Origin: an uncultured Collinsella sp.
GTDB taxonomy: Bacteria; Actinomycetota; Coriobacteriia; Coriobacteriales; Coriobacteriaceae
Length of the DNA stretch: 64,000 nucleotides
NCBI GenBank assembly: GCA_958408685.1
Contig: CATYLC010000010.1
Location: 12,739-76,738 of the forward strand
Reading direction: 5' to 3'
A model generated the notes under the pieces. That model was not told where the DNA came from, searched no databases, and saw only the letters and a program-made list of their open reading frames with translations. Positions 9,105 through 18,012 of this stretch are shown piece by piece (position 1 is the stretch's first letter; each line of letters begins with the position of its first letter). The position numbers and the translations under genes were made by a program.

Positions 9105-9959
9105 CTATTTCGATGCGCGCTCGGCCGCTTCGATCACGTGTTTGGCGAGAATCGCCGTTGTCACGGCGCCCACGCCGCCCGGCACGGGGGTGATGGCACC
9201 AACAACCGGCTCCGCGGCAACAAAATCGACGTCACCCACCAGCTTGCCAGCGTCCTCATCCCAGTTAATGCCCACATCAATGATCGTCTGGTCCTCGCGA
9301 ACGGCATCCACGCCAATCGTACGCGCGCGTCCAACGGCCGCAACCACAATGTCGGCAGCACGGCACTCGGCAGCAAGGTCGCGCGTATGCGTATGGCACG
9401 TCGTCACGGTGGCATTGCGAGCCGTAAGCATGGCGGCAACGGGGCGGCCAATCACCAGCGACCGACCAACGACCGCGACCTTAGCCCCATCCAGCTCAAC
9501 GTCGTAATGATCCAGCAAAGCAAGCACGGCTTCGGCTGTGCAGGGGGCAAAACCCTCGCCGCGCCCCGAAAGCGTGGTGAGCAGCGAAGCCGGCGTCATG
9601 GAGTCAACGTCCTTGGCGGGATCGAGCGCTGCGGCGACGGCGTTCTCGTCAAGGCCGGCGGGCAGCGGGCGGAACATTAGGCAGCCATGAACAGCCGAAT
9701 CGGTATTGATGTCCTCGATGGCCGTCAACAGCTCGTCCTGCGAAACATCGGCAGAAAGCAAAACGCGACGAGCCTCAATCCCCACTTTTTCGCAGCGCTT
9801 GAGCGCACCGCGCTCGTAGGACAGGTCGCCCTCGCGTTCACCTACACGCACGATAGCCAACGTCGGCACAACGCCGCGCCCGCGCAAAGCCGTGCAGCGA
9901 GCAGCAAGTTCCTCAGTCAAAGCGCGAGCAACGGGAGCACCCTTCAGCAGTTCAGCCAT
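9105..9959 (-). CDS. folD: Methylenetetrahydrofolate dehydrogenase/cyclohydrolase
   Basis: 284 residues from MAELLKG at 9959, preceded by AGAGGA. FolD interconverts 5,10-methylene-, methenyl- and 10-formyl-tetrahydrofolate with NADP. The N-terminal catalytic domain has SYERGALKRCEK, matching the family SYxxxKxK lysine region, and RPLP, a variant of the usual QLPLP. The Rossmann domain shows VVGRSLVIGRPVAAML and the C-terminal PVPGGVGAVTT. It starts 2 bases after the fchA-like stop, so the two form an operon for one-carbon units. Together with formate-tetrahydrofolate ligase at 20.4 kb it completes formate entry into the methylene-THF pool. Confidence 0.96.
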   Translation of the reverse strand: MAELLKGAPVARALTEELAARCTALRGRGVVPTLAIVRVGEREGDLSYERGALKRCEKVGIEARRVLLSADVSQDELLTAIEDINTDSAVHGCLMFRPLPAGLDENAVAAALDPAKDVDSMTPASLLTTLSGRGEGFAPCTAEAVLALLDHYDVELDGAKVAVVGRSLVIGRPVAAMLTARNATVTTCHTHTRDLAAECRAADIVVAAVGRARTIGVDAVREDQTIIDVGINWDEDAGKLVGDVDFVAAEPVVGAITPVPGGVGAVTTAILAKHVIEAAERASK

Positions 9960-9961
9960 GG

Positions 9962-10594
9962 CTATCCTCTCTTCCTTGCAGCGTCGGAGGCGCGACGCGC
10001 CAGCGCATCGGCGCGCGGCAACCATGTGTCGAGCAACTCATCACACGCCGTCTCAAGCTCCTCAGCACGAGCGCGATCCTTCATAGACGTGGTGTTCGCA
10101 AAGAGCGTCAAACTCGCGCCCTGCATAGCAGCACGGCAGAACACGGCGCCGCACGCCACATCGGACAGCAGCTGACGCGAGCCCTTGTCGGCCATGTCCT
10201 CGAGCAGCGCCAGCGCACGCCCACAGGCATCCATAATGCGATACGGCGGCATAGCGGCCACATGCAGCGCATCCTGAATCGCGGTCGCTCGAGCCGGATC
10301 GTCACGCGGAATACCGTACGCCGCGGACACCTGCCCGTAGGCACGAACGTCCTCGGCAACCAACTCGACAAGCTCCTGGGACAGCTCATCAGCCTGAGCA
10401 AACGCGCGCGCCAGGTCATCCGCACGATCAGCAAGCGCGGGATTGGTCGCACCGTAGCGGGCAACCATTCCGCACAGCGAGGCGCCCAGCGCGCCCACAA
10501 AGGCGCTCGCGCTGCCACCACCGGGAACCGGCTCGCGAGCAGCCAGCGCTTGGGCAAACTCTCGACAGGTTTTATCCATCATCTCTTGGCTCAT
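9962..10594 (-). CDS. fchA: Formiminotetrahydrofolate cyclodeaminase-like / methenyl-THF cyclohydrolase (FchA family)
   Basis: About 210 residues of the FTCD C-terminal family. The motif PVPGGGSASAFVGALGASL (about 24-42) is the conserved folate-binding segment; the rest is all-helical as expected. Free-standing members next to folD commonly serve as methenyl-tetrahydrofolate cyclohydrolase in acetogen-like one-carbon pathways, or as formimino-THF cyclodeaminase in histidine breakdown. No hutH/hutU genes are nearby, so the cyclohydrolase role is preferred by inference. The ATG at 10594 was chosen; a GTG two codons upstream (10600) is possible because AAGG lies between. The stop is 2 bases from the folD start. 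Confidence 0.88.
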   Translation of the reverse strand: MSQEMMDKTCREFAQALAAREPVPGGGSASAFVGALGASLCGMVARYGATNPALADRADDLARAFAQADELSQELVELVAEDVRAYGQVSAAYGIPRDDPARATAIQDALHVAAMPPYRIMDACGRALALLEDMADKGSRQLLSDVACGAVFCRAAMQGASLTLFANTTSMKDRARAEELETACDELLDTWLPRADALARRASDAARKRG

Positions 10595-11054
10595 ACGCAC
10601 GCACCTTCAAGTCATATACATCGGTCGGGTGGCAACCGCCGACCGACCGCATCAATCACATAATGGTGCTAAGTCTAGCCCATAAGTACATGAGCGTCAG
10701 CGCACCTGGCCATCGCGGATTTCTATGACGAACGATAGGCGTCGGCACCGCAAACATGGGACACATGGCCCACCTTTCGAGACTTCCGGACGTCAAAAAC
10801 TGAGGCATATCTATAAACAAGGAACCTGTTGGGGCAACGCCCGCGTACACGCGACCCTTTAAAACAACGGGCACCTCACCCCGGGGAGAGCCGACAGCAT
10901 CGGCCCTCCCCTCTTTTGAACCCGCGCATATTGCCACTTAACGGCGCAAATCCGGCCCTCAGAATGGGACACATGGCCCACCCGAAGGAGCCGTCCACGC
11001 GTACAGTAAAGGCAGGTAATCCATGAGCGGTTACAGATCGAGGAGGACACGACC
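10595..11054. other. Intergenic region with a 19-bp direct repeat
   Basis: No convincing gene. The 19-mer ATGGGACACATGGCCCACC occurs twice in direct orientation, at 10756-10774 and 10964-10982 (208 bases apart). Each copy holds the imperfect dyad TGGG...CCCA. The far end carries the GAGGAGG ribosome-binding site for the lipoprotein gene. The repeats may be operators or remnants of a dispersed repeat; function unknown. Confidence 0.5.
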
Positions 11055-11648
11055 ATGAAAAAGAAGGCCTTTGCGATTCTCACCCTCTGCATCAGTCTCT
11101 TTGCCGCAGTTGCCTTGGTGGGTTGCGGTGGCAGCGACGGCGCTACCGGCAGCAGTGGTGGCGGTGGAGCGGAAAAGCCAGCCGTGGATATGAGGACTGA
11201 CTTCATTTGGTTTAAAGTCGAGGTCCCCGAGGGCGTCGAGATCACCGACGTCGCAGGCGACACCGCCGACAGGGCCCAGTTTAAGTTCACCGAGAGCGAG
11301 CACGCCAGCGATCGCTTCATCCCCGTCTTCGATCCTGACAAGAACGCCGATGAACTGTTCGACTACGAGGCAAAGTGGAAGGCCAACTCCGGATGGACCG
11401 AGAGCGATCCCGTTAAGTACAACGGCAAGACCTGGCGCAGTGCCTACTTCACGCACTCGGGCGGCGTAACGACCGAATACTTCACCGACGTTGACGGGGG
11501 CAGTGTGTATGTGCGTATCGACAACGTCGAGGAGCACAAGGACGCCGTCGAGACCATGATGAAGTCTCTGGAATTTGCCGACGACATCGCCGAGGCCAAG
11601 ACCGAAGCCATGGACGTCAAGCTCGACGATATCGAGATCAAGCGCTAA
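11055..11648 (+). CDS. Secreted lipoprotein of unknown function
   Basis: 197 residues with a clear lipoprotein signal: MKKK, a hydrophobic helix, then the lipobox VALVGC at about 20-25, followed by a Gly/Ser linker. The mature part (about 45-197) is a mixed alpha/beta domain rich in Asp, Glu and Lys. I recognise no family motif. The start has an ideal GAGGAGG ribosome-binding site 8 bases upstream. It is monocistronic: upstream is a repeat-bearing gap and downstream a strong intrinsic terminator. Likely role is a membrane-tethered binding or structural protein on the outer face of the cell. Confidence 0.85.
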   Translation: MKKKAFAILTLCISLFAAVALVGCGGSDGATGSSGGGGAEKPAVDMRTDFIWFKVEVPEGVEITDVAGDTADRAQFKFTESEHASDRFIPVFDPDKNADELFDYEAKWKANSGWTESDPVKYNGKTWRSAYFTHSGGVTTEYFTDVDGGSVYVRIDNVEEHKDAVETMMKSLEFADDIAEAKTEAMDVKLDDIEIKR

Positions 11649-11721
11649 GCGACTGGCGAGCGCAACGGAAAACACGGTCGCAGTGCAAACAAGCGACGGT
11701 ACCCCAGCGCTTCGTACCCAG

Positions 11722-11758
11722 GGAGGGCCGGTAAACCGACCCTCCCTTTCTTATGCCT
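11722..11758 (+). terminator. Intrinsic terminator of the lipoprotein gene
   Basis: GGGAGGGCCGG and CCGACCCTCCC form a long GC-rich stem around a four-base loop, followed by TTTCTT on the plus strand. The remaining gap to 11953 holds only the GGAG site of the next gene and no gene. Confidence 0.85.
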
Positions 11759-11953
11759 GTAGCCGACGAACGCGAGGATGCCGGACGTCGGAACCGCCCC
11801 AAATGTGGCAACAGTACGAAAACGGCAAACGCCCCAACACGTCCGCCCGCCGATTTATTGTGCCGCGCAGGCAATTAAACCAGCATCTTTAAACATCTGA
11901 GCAGTATAGTGACCAAAACTATCGCATAACCGCACTCTACGAATGGAGAAGTT

Positions 11954-14449
11954 ATGACCGAACACCACGCCATCAGCCGCCGAGCATTTACGTTGGGCCT
12001 TGGACTCGCGGCGTTGTCGCCACTTGCAAGCCTGCCCGAAACCGCGGCATTGGGCATTGGCCCACGAGCGGCATTTGCAGACGACGCTGCCACAGCGTCG
12101 GTCAGCCTCGACAATTTCGTCATTCGCCTTCGCCCCGCGGGCTATTTTCGTACCGCAAGCGTTAACGAAGACGGCAACGTCATCGGCAACGTCTGCCATC
12201 TGTTTAATGACGGCACGTCCAGCAAGCTCATCCTTGAGAACGTAACGACCAAGAATGACGATACAAACTGGTATGCTATCCGCACCCTGCTCAATTTCGA
12301 AGAGCACAAGAAGACAGGCTACAGCATTTGGTCGGTCGATGGCGACTCGGACAAAGACGGAAAGGTCATCCACGTATGGAGTGGCGAGCATGACGGCAAG
12401 CCCAGCCGCTCTTTTGCGTTCGAGCGTCAATCAAACGGAACCTATATCATCCGAGACCGCACGGTCGAGAAAGAAACCGAGAAAAAAGACATTAAGTACC
12501 TGGCAATAGAATCGGACGGCGAAGACCAGGACAACAATAAGATCTGCCATAAGAGTAAGAGCATTCCGTGGGAGCTCGAACTTATCGGTTACGACATGAA
12601 AAAGAACGATGCCACGGTTAGCAGCCTCGACTGGATCACGTACAGCAGCTACGTCGATGGGCCATGTTGGATGAAATACGTCGACGACAACAAGTTCCTC
12701 GACGAGCTGAGCATCCCGGGTACGCACGATTCGGGCACCTGCAGCGTGGACAACGACACTGAGCCCCAATCCTCGCAAGTAAAATGCCAGCAGGATTACA
12801 TTCCCACGCAGCTGCTCGAAGGCATTCGCTATTTTGATATCCGTCTCGGAAAGGGCGACAACCCCGGTATCGACCACGGGGATTACTACCTGCTCAAAAA
12901 AGACGCGTACTTTTTGCATCTTTCCGATGTCATAGGCTACTTCAAAACGTTTTTGAACGAAAACCCGACAGAAGCGCTCATCATGCTTGTATCACGAGGC
13001 AACGACGAGGCTACCGACGAAAGTGTTACGACGGCTTTCGCCAAGGTTTTGGACGACAACCCCAAACTGTTCTATACGTCGAGCCGCGTTCCCACACTGG
13101 GCGAGGTGCGCGGAAAGATCGTTCTGCTACGTCGATTTAGGCTCGCCGGCAACAGTGTAAGCGGCCACACGTGGGGACTCGACCTCACCGAATGGGATAA
13201 CAAAATCGCAGCGCACACCGACAGCAGTTCCATGTGCCTCGTCCAAGACGCGCGGGGCTTTGAAGCCGCGGGGGAAACAGGCGACAAAGAGCCCTATTGC
13301 ACCAAGGTATACGCCCAGGACAAGTACAAACTCACGGGAACCGACAAGCTCAGCTGGGTCGATAATGCGCTGAAGGAAACGACCGGGCGCACGCGCAACG
13401 AGGTAGATGTCGAGGACGATAACGGGGCCACGGTGCCAGTCCAGGAGCGTTGCTGGTCTATCAACTACACCAGCTGCACGGGCTTGTCGCACGGAGGCAA
13501 TCCTTTTACCTCGGCACGAGTAGTCAACGAGCATCTGTATAAGAGCCCGTACATCAATCCCAGCGGCATCGAGGATACAAAGTCAGATTACCTCAAGCAC
13601 ATTGGCATCATCGCATCCGACTTTGTTGATGCGGCGCTGGCCCGGAGCATCTACCAGCGCAATTACGATACGGAGCACAAGCAGACGGCTTCGTACTATC
13701 TCCCGTACTATCTCCCGACCCGCATGCGCATGACATATGGCGACTCGCTGAGCGACGCCTCGCTCCAGGACGGCAAGACCGTTGGCGAGGGTCATTTCCG
13801 CCTCGTCAACAGCAGCAACGTACTCAACGTGGCGGCTTCGGGCCGGGCGTTTGCCATCGAATATGTGGATGTCGACGCCTTGGGCAACGAGACCGTTACG
13901 GAGCTGCGGGGCTCCGTGCCCATCGATATCGATCCACGCGCGCTGACGCCCCATTTTGAGGGACTCGAAGGCCTTAAGGCCGGCGAAGACGTGCGCGCCA
14001 AGATTGCGGCATCACTCGAGGGCAAGCTCGAAACCGATGCCTGCACGGCCCAGCTCGAGTTTGTGCACGACGCGAACGGCGCTCCGGGCACAGCAATGGC
14101 CGAGGGCGAAACATTTGCCGCAGGAACGTACTGGGTGCGCGTGAACGGTCTCTTGGGCAACGCGGCGCAGAACTACACGCTCGCCAGCGACGGAGCCGCA
14201 AGCTTTACCGTAGCGGCCTCGGACAGTGCAGGCGACACCGGCGCCGGCAGCGGCACGGGTTCCAACGCAGGCAGCGCTGATAAGAACGGTAAGGGCAACA
14301 AGGGCAAGGGCTCGGGCGGAAAACTCGCCGACACGGGCGACGGCTCCGGCATTGCCGCCGGGCTCGCTGCCGCCGCCGTGGCGACAACGGTCGCCGGCGC
14401 GGCGATGCTTGCCAATGACCGCGAAAACGTTGGGGACGACAGCGAATAG
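11954..14449 (+). CDS. Surface-anchored PI-PLC X-domain phosphodiesterase with Tat signal
   Basis: 831 residues. The N-terminus has a twin-arginine signal (SRRAFTLGLGLAAL, cleavage near AFADD, about 42). Residues about 48-212 look like a ricin-type beta-trefoil. A phosphatidylinositol-specific phospholipase C X domain follows (about 240-590): LSIPGTHDSGT carries the first catalytic His (258), GIRYFDIRL the Asp/Arg pair, and IDHGDYY the second His (308). The C-terminus has a beta-rich wall-proximal region, a Gly/Ser/Lys linker, LADTG and a hydrophobic segment. LAxTG is the motif of class E sortases in actinobacteria, although the terminal tail is acidic, not basic. Bacterial relatives cleave phosphatidylinositol or GPI anchors without calcium; the actual substrate is unknown. 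Start has GGAG nearby. Confidence 0.88.
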   Translation: MTEHHAISRRAFTLGLGLAALSPLASLPETAALGIGPRAAFADDAATASVSLDNFVIRLRPAGYFRTASVNEDGNVIGNVCHLFNDGTSSKLILENVTTKNDDTNWYAIRTLLNFEEHKKTGYSIWSVDGDSDKDGKVIHVWSGEHDGKPSRSFAFERQSNGTYIIRDRTVEKETEKKDIKYLAIESDGEDQDNNKICHKSKSIPWELELIGYDMKKNDATVSSLDWITYSSYVDGPCWMKYVDDNKFLDELSIPGTHDSGTCSVDNDTEPQSSQVKCQQDYIPTQLLEGIRYFDIRLGKGDNPGIDHGDYYLLKKDAYFLHLSDVIGYFKTFLNENPTEALIMLVSRGNDEATDESVTTAFAKVLDDNPKLFYTSSRVPTLGEVRGKIVLLRRFRLAGNSVSGHTWGLDLTEWDNKIAAHTDSSSMCLVQDARGFEAAGETGDKEPYCTKVYAQDKYKLTGTDKLSWVDNALKETTGRTRNEVDVEDDNGATVPVQERCWSINYTSCTGLSHGGNPFTSARVVNEHLYKSPYINPSGIEDTKSDYLKHIGIIASDFVDAALARSIYQRNYDTEHKQTASYYLPYYLPTRMRMTYGDSLSDASLQDGKTVGEGHFRLVNSSNVLNVAASGRAFAIEYVDVDALGNETVTELRGSVPIDIDPRALTPHFEGLEGLKAGEDVRAKIAASLEGKLETDACTAQLEFVHDANGAPGTAMAEGETFAAGTYWVRVNGLLGNAAQNYTLASDGAASFTVAASDSAGDTGAGSGTGSNAGSADKNGKGNKGKGSGGKLADTGDGSGIAAGLAAAAVATTVAGAAMLANDRENVGDDSE

Positions 14450-14485
14450 GCAAGCCCGCCTTTTAGACACATCGACTCAATTGGG

Positions 14486-14519
14486 GGGGCGCAGAATACC
14501 GTTCTGCGCCCCGATTTTT
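14486..14519 (+). terminator. Intrinsic terminator of the PI-PLC-like gene
   Basis: GGGGCGCAGAA pairs with TTCTGCGCCCC around a five-base loop, followed by GATTTTTA on the plus strand. Confidence 0.85.
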
Positions 14520-14544
14520 ACCTTAGCCCGAACACCGTTATCGG

Positions 14545-14814
14545 CTACATCACCATGTTCAGCGCGTTAACAAACTCCTGGGCCTTCGCACGGCTGCTCA
14601 GGCTAAAGACGCAAGCAGTCAACAGCCTGTTACGCAGAAAAACATCGCGGCCCTTGATTCTATTGACGCCCGTAATGTCCTTAAGATAGACAATCTCGGT
14701 GTGCTTGCCACCAAACGTGCCCTTCTTGAGCACCTCAATACGGTTAGGGTAGATCTTGACGTCTTTATACCTACCCGAACCTTTGTCCTGGAATAGCAGC
14801 GTGTTGTTGTCCAT
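14545..14814 (-). CDS. Small hypothetical protein, PH-domain-like
   Basis: 89 residues from the ATG at 14814, which follows GGGAG by 9 bases; a longer frame to 14859 lacks a ribosome-binding site. The pattern of short beta strands (LLFQDKGSGRYKDVKIYP, then EIVYLKDITGVNRIKG, then FLRNRLLTACVFSL) ending in a helix (RAKAQEFVNALNMV) resembles bacterial pleckstrin-homology or short-PH domains, usually found as DUF4429-like proteins. No catalytic residues are visible. It is convergent with the PI-PLC gene and stands alone. Function unknown. Confidence 0.65.
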   Translation of the reverse strand: MDNNTLLFQDKGSGRYKDVKIYPNRIEVLKKGTFGGKHTEIVYLKDITGVNRIKGRDVFLRNRLLTACVFSLSSRAKAQEFVNALNMVM

Positions 14815-14982
14815 ACGCGTCACTCCCGTGGGGTTCGCTAAAACTGCCTCTATGGCCACTTTTTAGTCACCGCAAGGCTCCCATGCGAAGGTGCCAGACA
14901 GCAAAGCAATTCGTGTCCGCGCGAGGCTTTAAACTAAATGTAATAAAGATGCATTCCTCAAGAGGAAAGTGGGGCGACAGTG

Positions 14983-16032
14983 ATGGGTGAACTGGTAAAC
15001 CGTGGAGAATCGGCAATCGTGCCCGAAGGTTTTTACAAGCAGGTCTCCTCGATTCTCAACGCCGCTCGCGACAAGGCCTATACCGCCGTTAACTTTGCGA
15101 TGGTTGAGGCATATTGGGAGATCGGCAAGAGTATTGTTGATGAACAGGGCGGAGAGGAGCGTGCCAAGTATGGCGATGCACTGATCGACGAACTTGCCGT
15201 TAGATTGACTAAGGATTTTGGCAGAGGCTTCAACGCCAGAAGCTTAAGATACATGCGTCAGTTTTATCTTGCGTTCCCAATCCGGAACGCGCTGCGTTCC
15301 GAATTGAATTGGACACATTACCGCAGGTTATCGCGTATAACCGACCCCGAAGCTCGCACCTGGTACATGAACGAATGCGCCGACTCTCGCTGGAGCACGC
15401 GCCAGCTCGAACGCCAGATCAACACCATGTTCCGCGAGCGCCTACTTGCCAGCAAAGACAAAGAGGCCGTCACCCAGGAAATCCAAAAGAGCGCCCCGAC
15501 CCATCGCCCCGAGGATATCATCCGCGACCCATATGTACTGGAGTTTTTAGGTTTCTCGGACGATGCTACGTTTCGCGAGAGCGATCTAGAGCAGGCGCTC
15601 ATCACGCATCTTCAGAAGTTCCTGCTGGAGCTTGGCCGTGGCTTCGCTTTCGAGGCGCGCCAAAAGCGCATCACCTTTGATGGGCGCCATTTCTATATTG
15701 ACCTTGTTTTTTACAACTATCTGATGCGCTGCTTCGTGCTCATCGACCTTAAGACGGACGATCTTACGCATCAGGACCTGGGCCAGATGCAAATGTATGT
15801 GAACTACTACACGCGCGAGCTCATGAACGAAGGCGACAATCCGCCCATAGGCATCGTGCTCTGCGCGGACAAAAGCGATTCGATCGTCGAGTACACGCTG
15901 CCCGAAGACAACGACCAAGTGTTTGCCGCCAAATACCTGCCGTATCTTCCAAGCAAGGAAGAGCTGGCGCGCGAGCTGAGTGCCGAGTACCGCGCCATCA
16001 ACGAAGCGACTAATGGCGAAATGCAAGGGTAG
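14983..16032 (+). CDS. YhcG/DUF1016 family PD-(D/E)XK nuclease
   Basis: 349 residues with the two family parts: an N-terminal helical DUF1016 domain (about 15-155; ARSLRYMRQFYLAF is diagnostic) and a C-terminal PDDEXK nuclease domain (about 165-335). Nuclease core residues visible are IDLVFYN (Asp) and VLIDLKTDD (Asp-x-Lys), followed by the GQMQMYVNYY helix. Family members are often linked to restriction-modification or other defence islands and may act on branched or modified DNA, but here no partner gene is adjacent. An in-frame GTG directly before the ATG is an alternative start. Function in this setting is unknown. Confidence 0.9.
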   Translation: MGELVNRGESAIVPEGFYKQVSSILNAARDKAYTAVNFAMVEAYWEIGKSIVDEQGGEERAKYGDALIDELAVRLTKDFGRGFNARSLRYMRQFYLAFPIRNALRSELNWTHYRRLSRITDPEARTWYMNECADSRWSTRQLERQINTMFRERLLASKDKEAVTQEIQKSAPTHRPEDIIRDPYVLEFLGFSDDATFRESDLEQALITHLQKFLLELGRGFAFEARQKRITFDGRHFYIDLVFYNYLMRCFVLIDLKTDDLTHQDLGQMQMYVNYYTRELMNEGDNPPIGIVLCADKSDSIVEYTLPEDNDQVFAAKYLPYLPSKEELARELSAEYRAINEATNGEMQG

Positions 16033-16456
16033 CAGCACGTTGCGACCGAAACCATCGCAGCCGTCGCAGGCGCACTCGCGGTTGCGACGGCTGCTACGAA
16101 ACAATACCGGTCATGGACGCCGGCAACGACATTCTAGCCGTGGCTGGCGAGCGTGACCTGACAGGCAAAGACGCGGCCTTCGTCTGATGTGGGTCCATTG
16201 GCTGCCACAGAAAAGGGCCGGTTGCAGCCGGCCCTTTAGACGATAGCGCCTGCGTTGCCCGCGCTTCCAAAGTTGACCGACTGAGGAGCGGGTTCCGCCG
16301 CACACCCTGATTTTACCCAGTGAGGCAGCTCTTTTGCAGCCGCTCCACTGTTTATTTACATCTGGCACCCTCAAACAATCAGACGGCAGCCCGCACTCCT
16401 GAGAGCCGCCCCATACCCCCGGCCATCACGTTACGGTGCCAACCGGCACCGCTCCC
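16033..16456. other. Intergenic region with two hairpins, no gene
   Basis: A perfect 12-bp stem, GCAGCCGTCGCA with TGCGACGGCTGC (16057-16068/16083-16094), follows the DUF1016 stop but lacks a T-run. A 24-codon frame (16113-16187) has no ribosome-binding site and is not called. The segment 16240-16456 shows nothing further. Confidence 0.5.
16212..16237 (-). terminator. Rho-independent terminator hairpin
   Basis: GGGCCGG and CCGGCCC flank a six-base loop, with AAA/TTT on both sides; on the minus strand the stem is followed by TTTTCTG. It lies about 220 bases beyond the stop of the zinc-ribbon gene, so assignment to that gene is tentative. Confidence 0.6.
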
Positions 16457-17794
16457 CTACTTCCCAAATAGCGCACCCAGCAGGCCGCGACGTTTGGGCT
16501 TCTCCTCTCGGTAGGAACCCTCGACGGCGGCTGCAACCTGGCGCGGTTGCTCGCCGCCTCCACGGCGCACGATCTGGTACAGGAACGGCGATTTAACGTA
16601 TTTGACCTCGACGGGCGTGGCGTGCACGGTGCTCTCACCGGACAGATGCAGACTCGGGCTGAGCGGCGCCACAATATGCGTCTCGCGCTTGTCGCTAAAC
16701 ACCACCGCGGCCGCGCGGCCCGTCTGGCCGTTTACGGCGATGCGCACCTGCTCGCCGTCGCGGCTATCCGTTGCCGGACGGTCGACAAAGTACACCGGCA
16801 CCATAACTAGGCCGTCCTTGTGCTTGCGGGCCTTGCGCGCCCAGGTGCGGATGCTCTTTTTATTGAGCCCCAGTACAGCCTCGGCGTCGTTGCCCGCAAC
16901 GTCGAGCGCCAGCTTATCAATGACCACCTGGTCCTTGGTAGACGCATCGACGGAGACGACGCGAAAGTCGCCTTCCTGCATGGCGGGATCGAACGGACCG
17001 ACCTTGGCAAAGTCCCACGGCTCCAAAATGCCCAGGAGGCGAACGTCCAGGTAGTTTGCCCTGGGATACGCCCAGTCGAGCACCTCGTAGTACACCAGGG
17101 TCTCCTTGCTCAGGCCCTTGACCGGGAAGGACGCCATCATGCGCAGGTCCGCCAGCGCCATGGGGAAATAGAAGAGCATCATGTCGTTTTGGATCGCATC
17201 TTCCACGTCGTGCCCGGCAAAGGCGTCGGGGTACTGGCGCACCAGCTGCAGTGCGTTGGCACGTGCCTGCTGCGGCGAGATTTCGCAGGGAATGCCCTGC
17301 TCCGGCACATACTCTGCACCCACGCCCATGGTCAGACGCTTGCTGAAGGTACCGGGCTTGAGCAGGTCGGCAATGCCGATCTTGTTGCCGCAGGACGGGC
17401 ACTCAAACACACGCTGCGTTGACTCGCCCTCAAAGGACGCTCCGCAGAAGGGGCAAGGAATGCTCACATGCGTAGCCTCTTGGAACTCTTGCGCCGTGCC
17501 GCGATCCTCCCACAGCAGATGTTCCAGGACCGACTGATTGCGCCAGTGCGAATTGAAGAAATACCAGTCCGGGTCCTCCGGGCGCTCGAGTTGCGACACA
17601 TGCGTGAGCTTGAGCAGTCCATCCACCACCGTCAACGGCGTATGGCGAATGCCCAAAGCGCTCTTGGGCTCTCCGGCGTCCGCCTGCCACGGAATGACCG
17701 CACCGCAATAAGCGCACTCAAAGCTGCGCTTAGCTTGGTGTGTGTACATAGGGCCGCCGCAGTTTTGACATTTAATGGCAAACATCTCGTCCAT
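16457..17794 (-). CDS. Double zinc-ribbon protein of unknown function
   Basis: 445 residues from the ATG at 17794, which follows AGGAGG by 8 bases. Two treble-clef zinc ribbons are clear: CQNCGG...CAYCG near the N-terminus (about 9-32) and CPFCGASF...CPSCGNKIG around 115-140. The central and C-terminal parts (about 150-400) form a mixed domain containing a long segment of hydrophobic strands, and the C-terminus is basic (KPKRRGLLGALFGK). Paired ribbons of this kind resemble the N-terminal zinc-ribbon modules of bacterial proteins of the TFIIB-ribbon or SPFH-partner type, but I do not recognise a full-length family. It is divergent from the CDF transporter gene, with about 220 bases between their starts. 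Confidence 0.8.
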   Translation of the reverse strand: MDEMFAIKCQNCGGPMYTHQAKRSFECAYCGAVIPWQADAGEPKSALGIRHTPLTVVDGLLKLTHVSQLERPEDPDWYFFNSHWRNQSVLEHLLWEDRGTAQEFQEATHVSIPCPFCGASFEGESTQRVFECPSCGNKIGIADLLKPGTFSKRLTMGVGAEYVPEQGIPCEISPQQARANALQLVRQYPDAFAGHDVEDAIQNDMMLFYFPMALADLRMMASFPVKGLSKETLVYYEVLDWAYPRANYLDVRLLGILEPWDFAKVGPFDPAMQEGDFRVVSVDASTKDQVVIDKLALDVAGNDAEAVLGLNKKSIRTWARKARKHKDGLVMVPVYFVDRPATDSRDGEQVRIAVNGQTGRAAAVVFSDKRETHIVAPLSPSLHLSGESTVHATPVEVKYVKSPFLYQIVRRGGGEQPRQVAAAVEGSYREEKPKRRGLLGALFGK

Positions 17795-18012
17795 GGAAAC
17801 GTCCTCCTTTGCACAGGGGCTGTCGGCATTAAGTATGTCGATCAAACAGGCACATGCCCATACCCATGTGGCCCAAAATGGACCACCCAGGCAGACGAGA
17901 AGGCTCGCTCGTTAGCACCGGCAGACTATTGCTGCATTTTCTGAGCATCGGTGCACGGCGCCCCCGCGCGAGCTACACTATCCCCTTAAACATGATTGTG
18001 AGGACGACCGCT

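Noticed and set aside
10656..10937. 93-residue minus-strand frame in the repeat-bearing gap
   Set aside because: No ribosome-binding site or recognisable motif, and it spans part of the direct repeat region.
16113..16187. 24-codon frame between DUF1016 and the zinc-ribbon gene
   Set aside because: No ribosome-binding site and too short to support; possibly a remnant.
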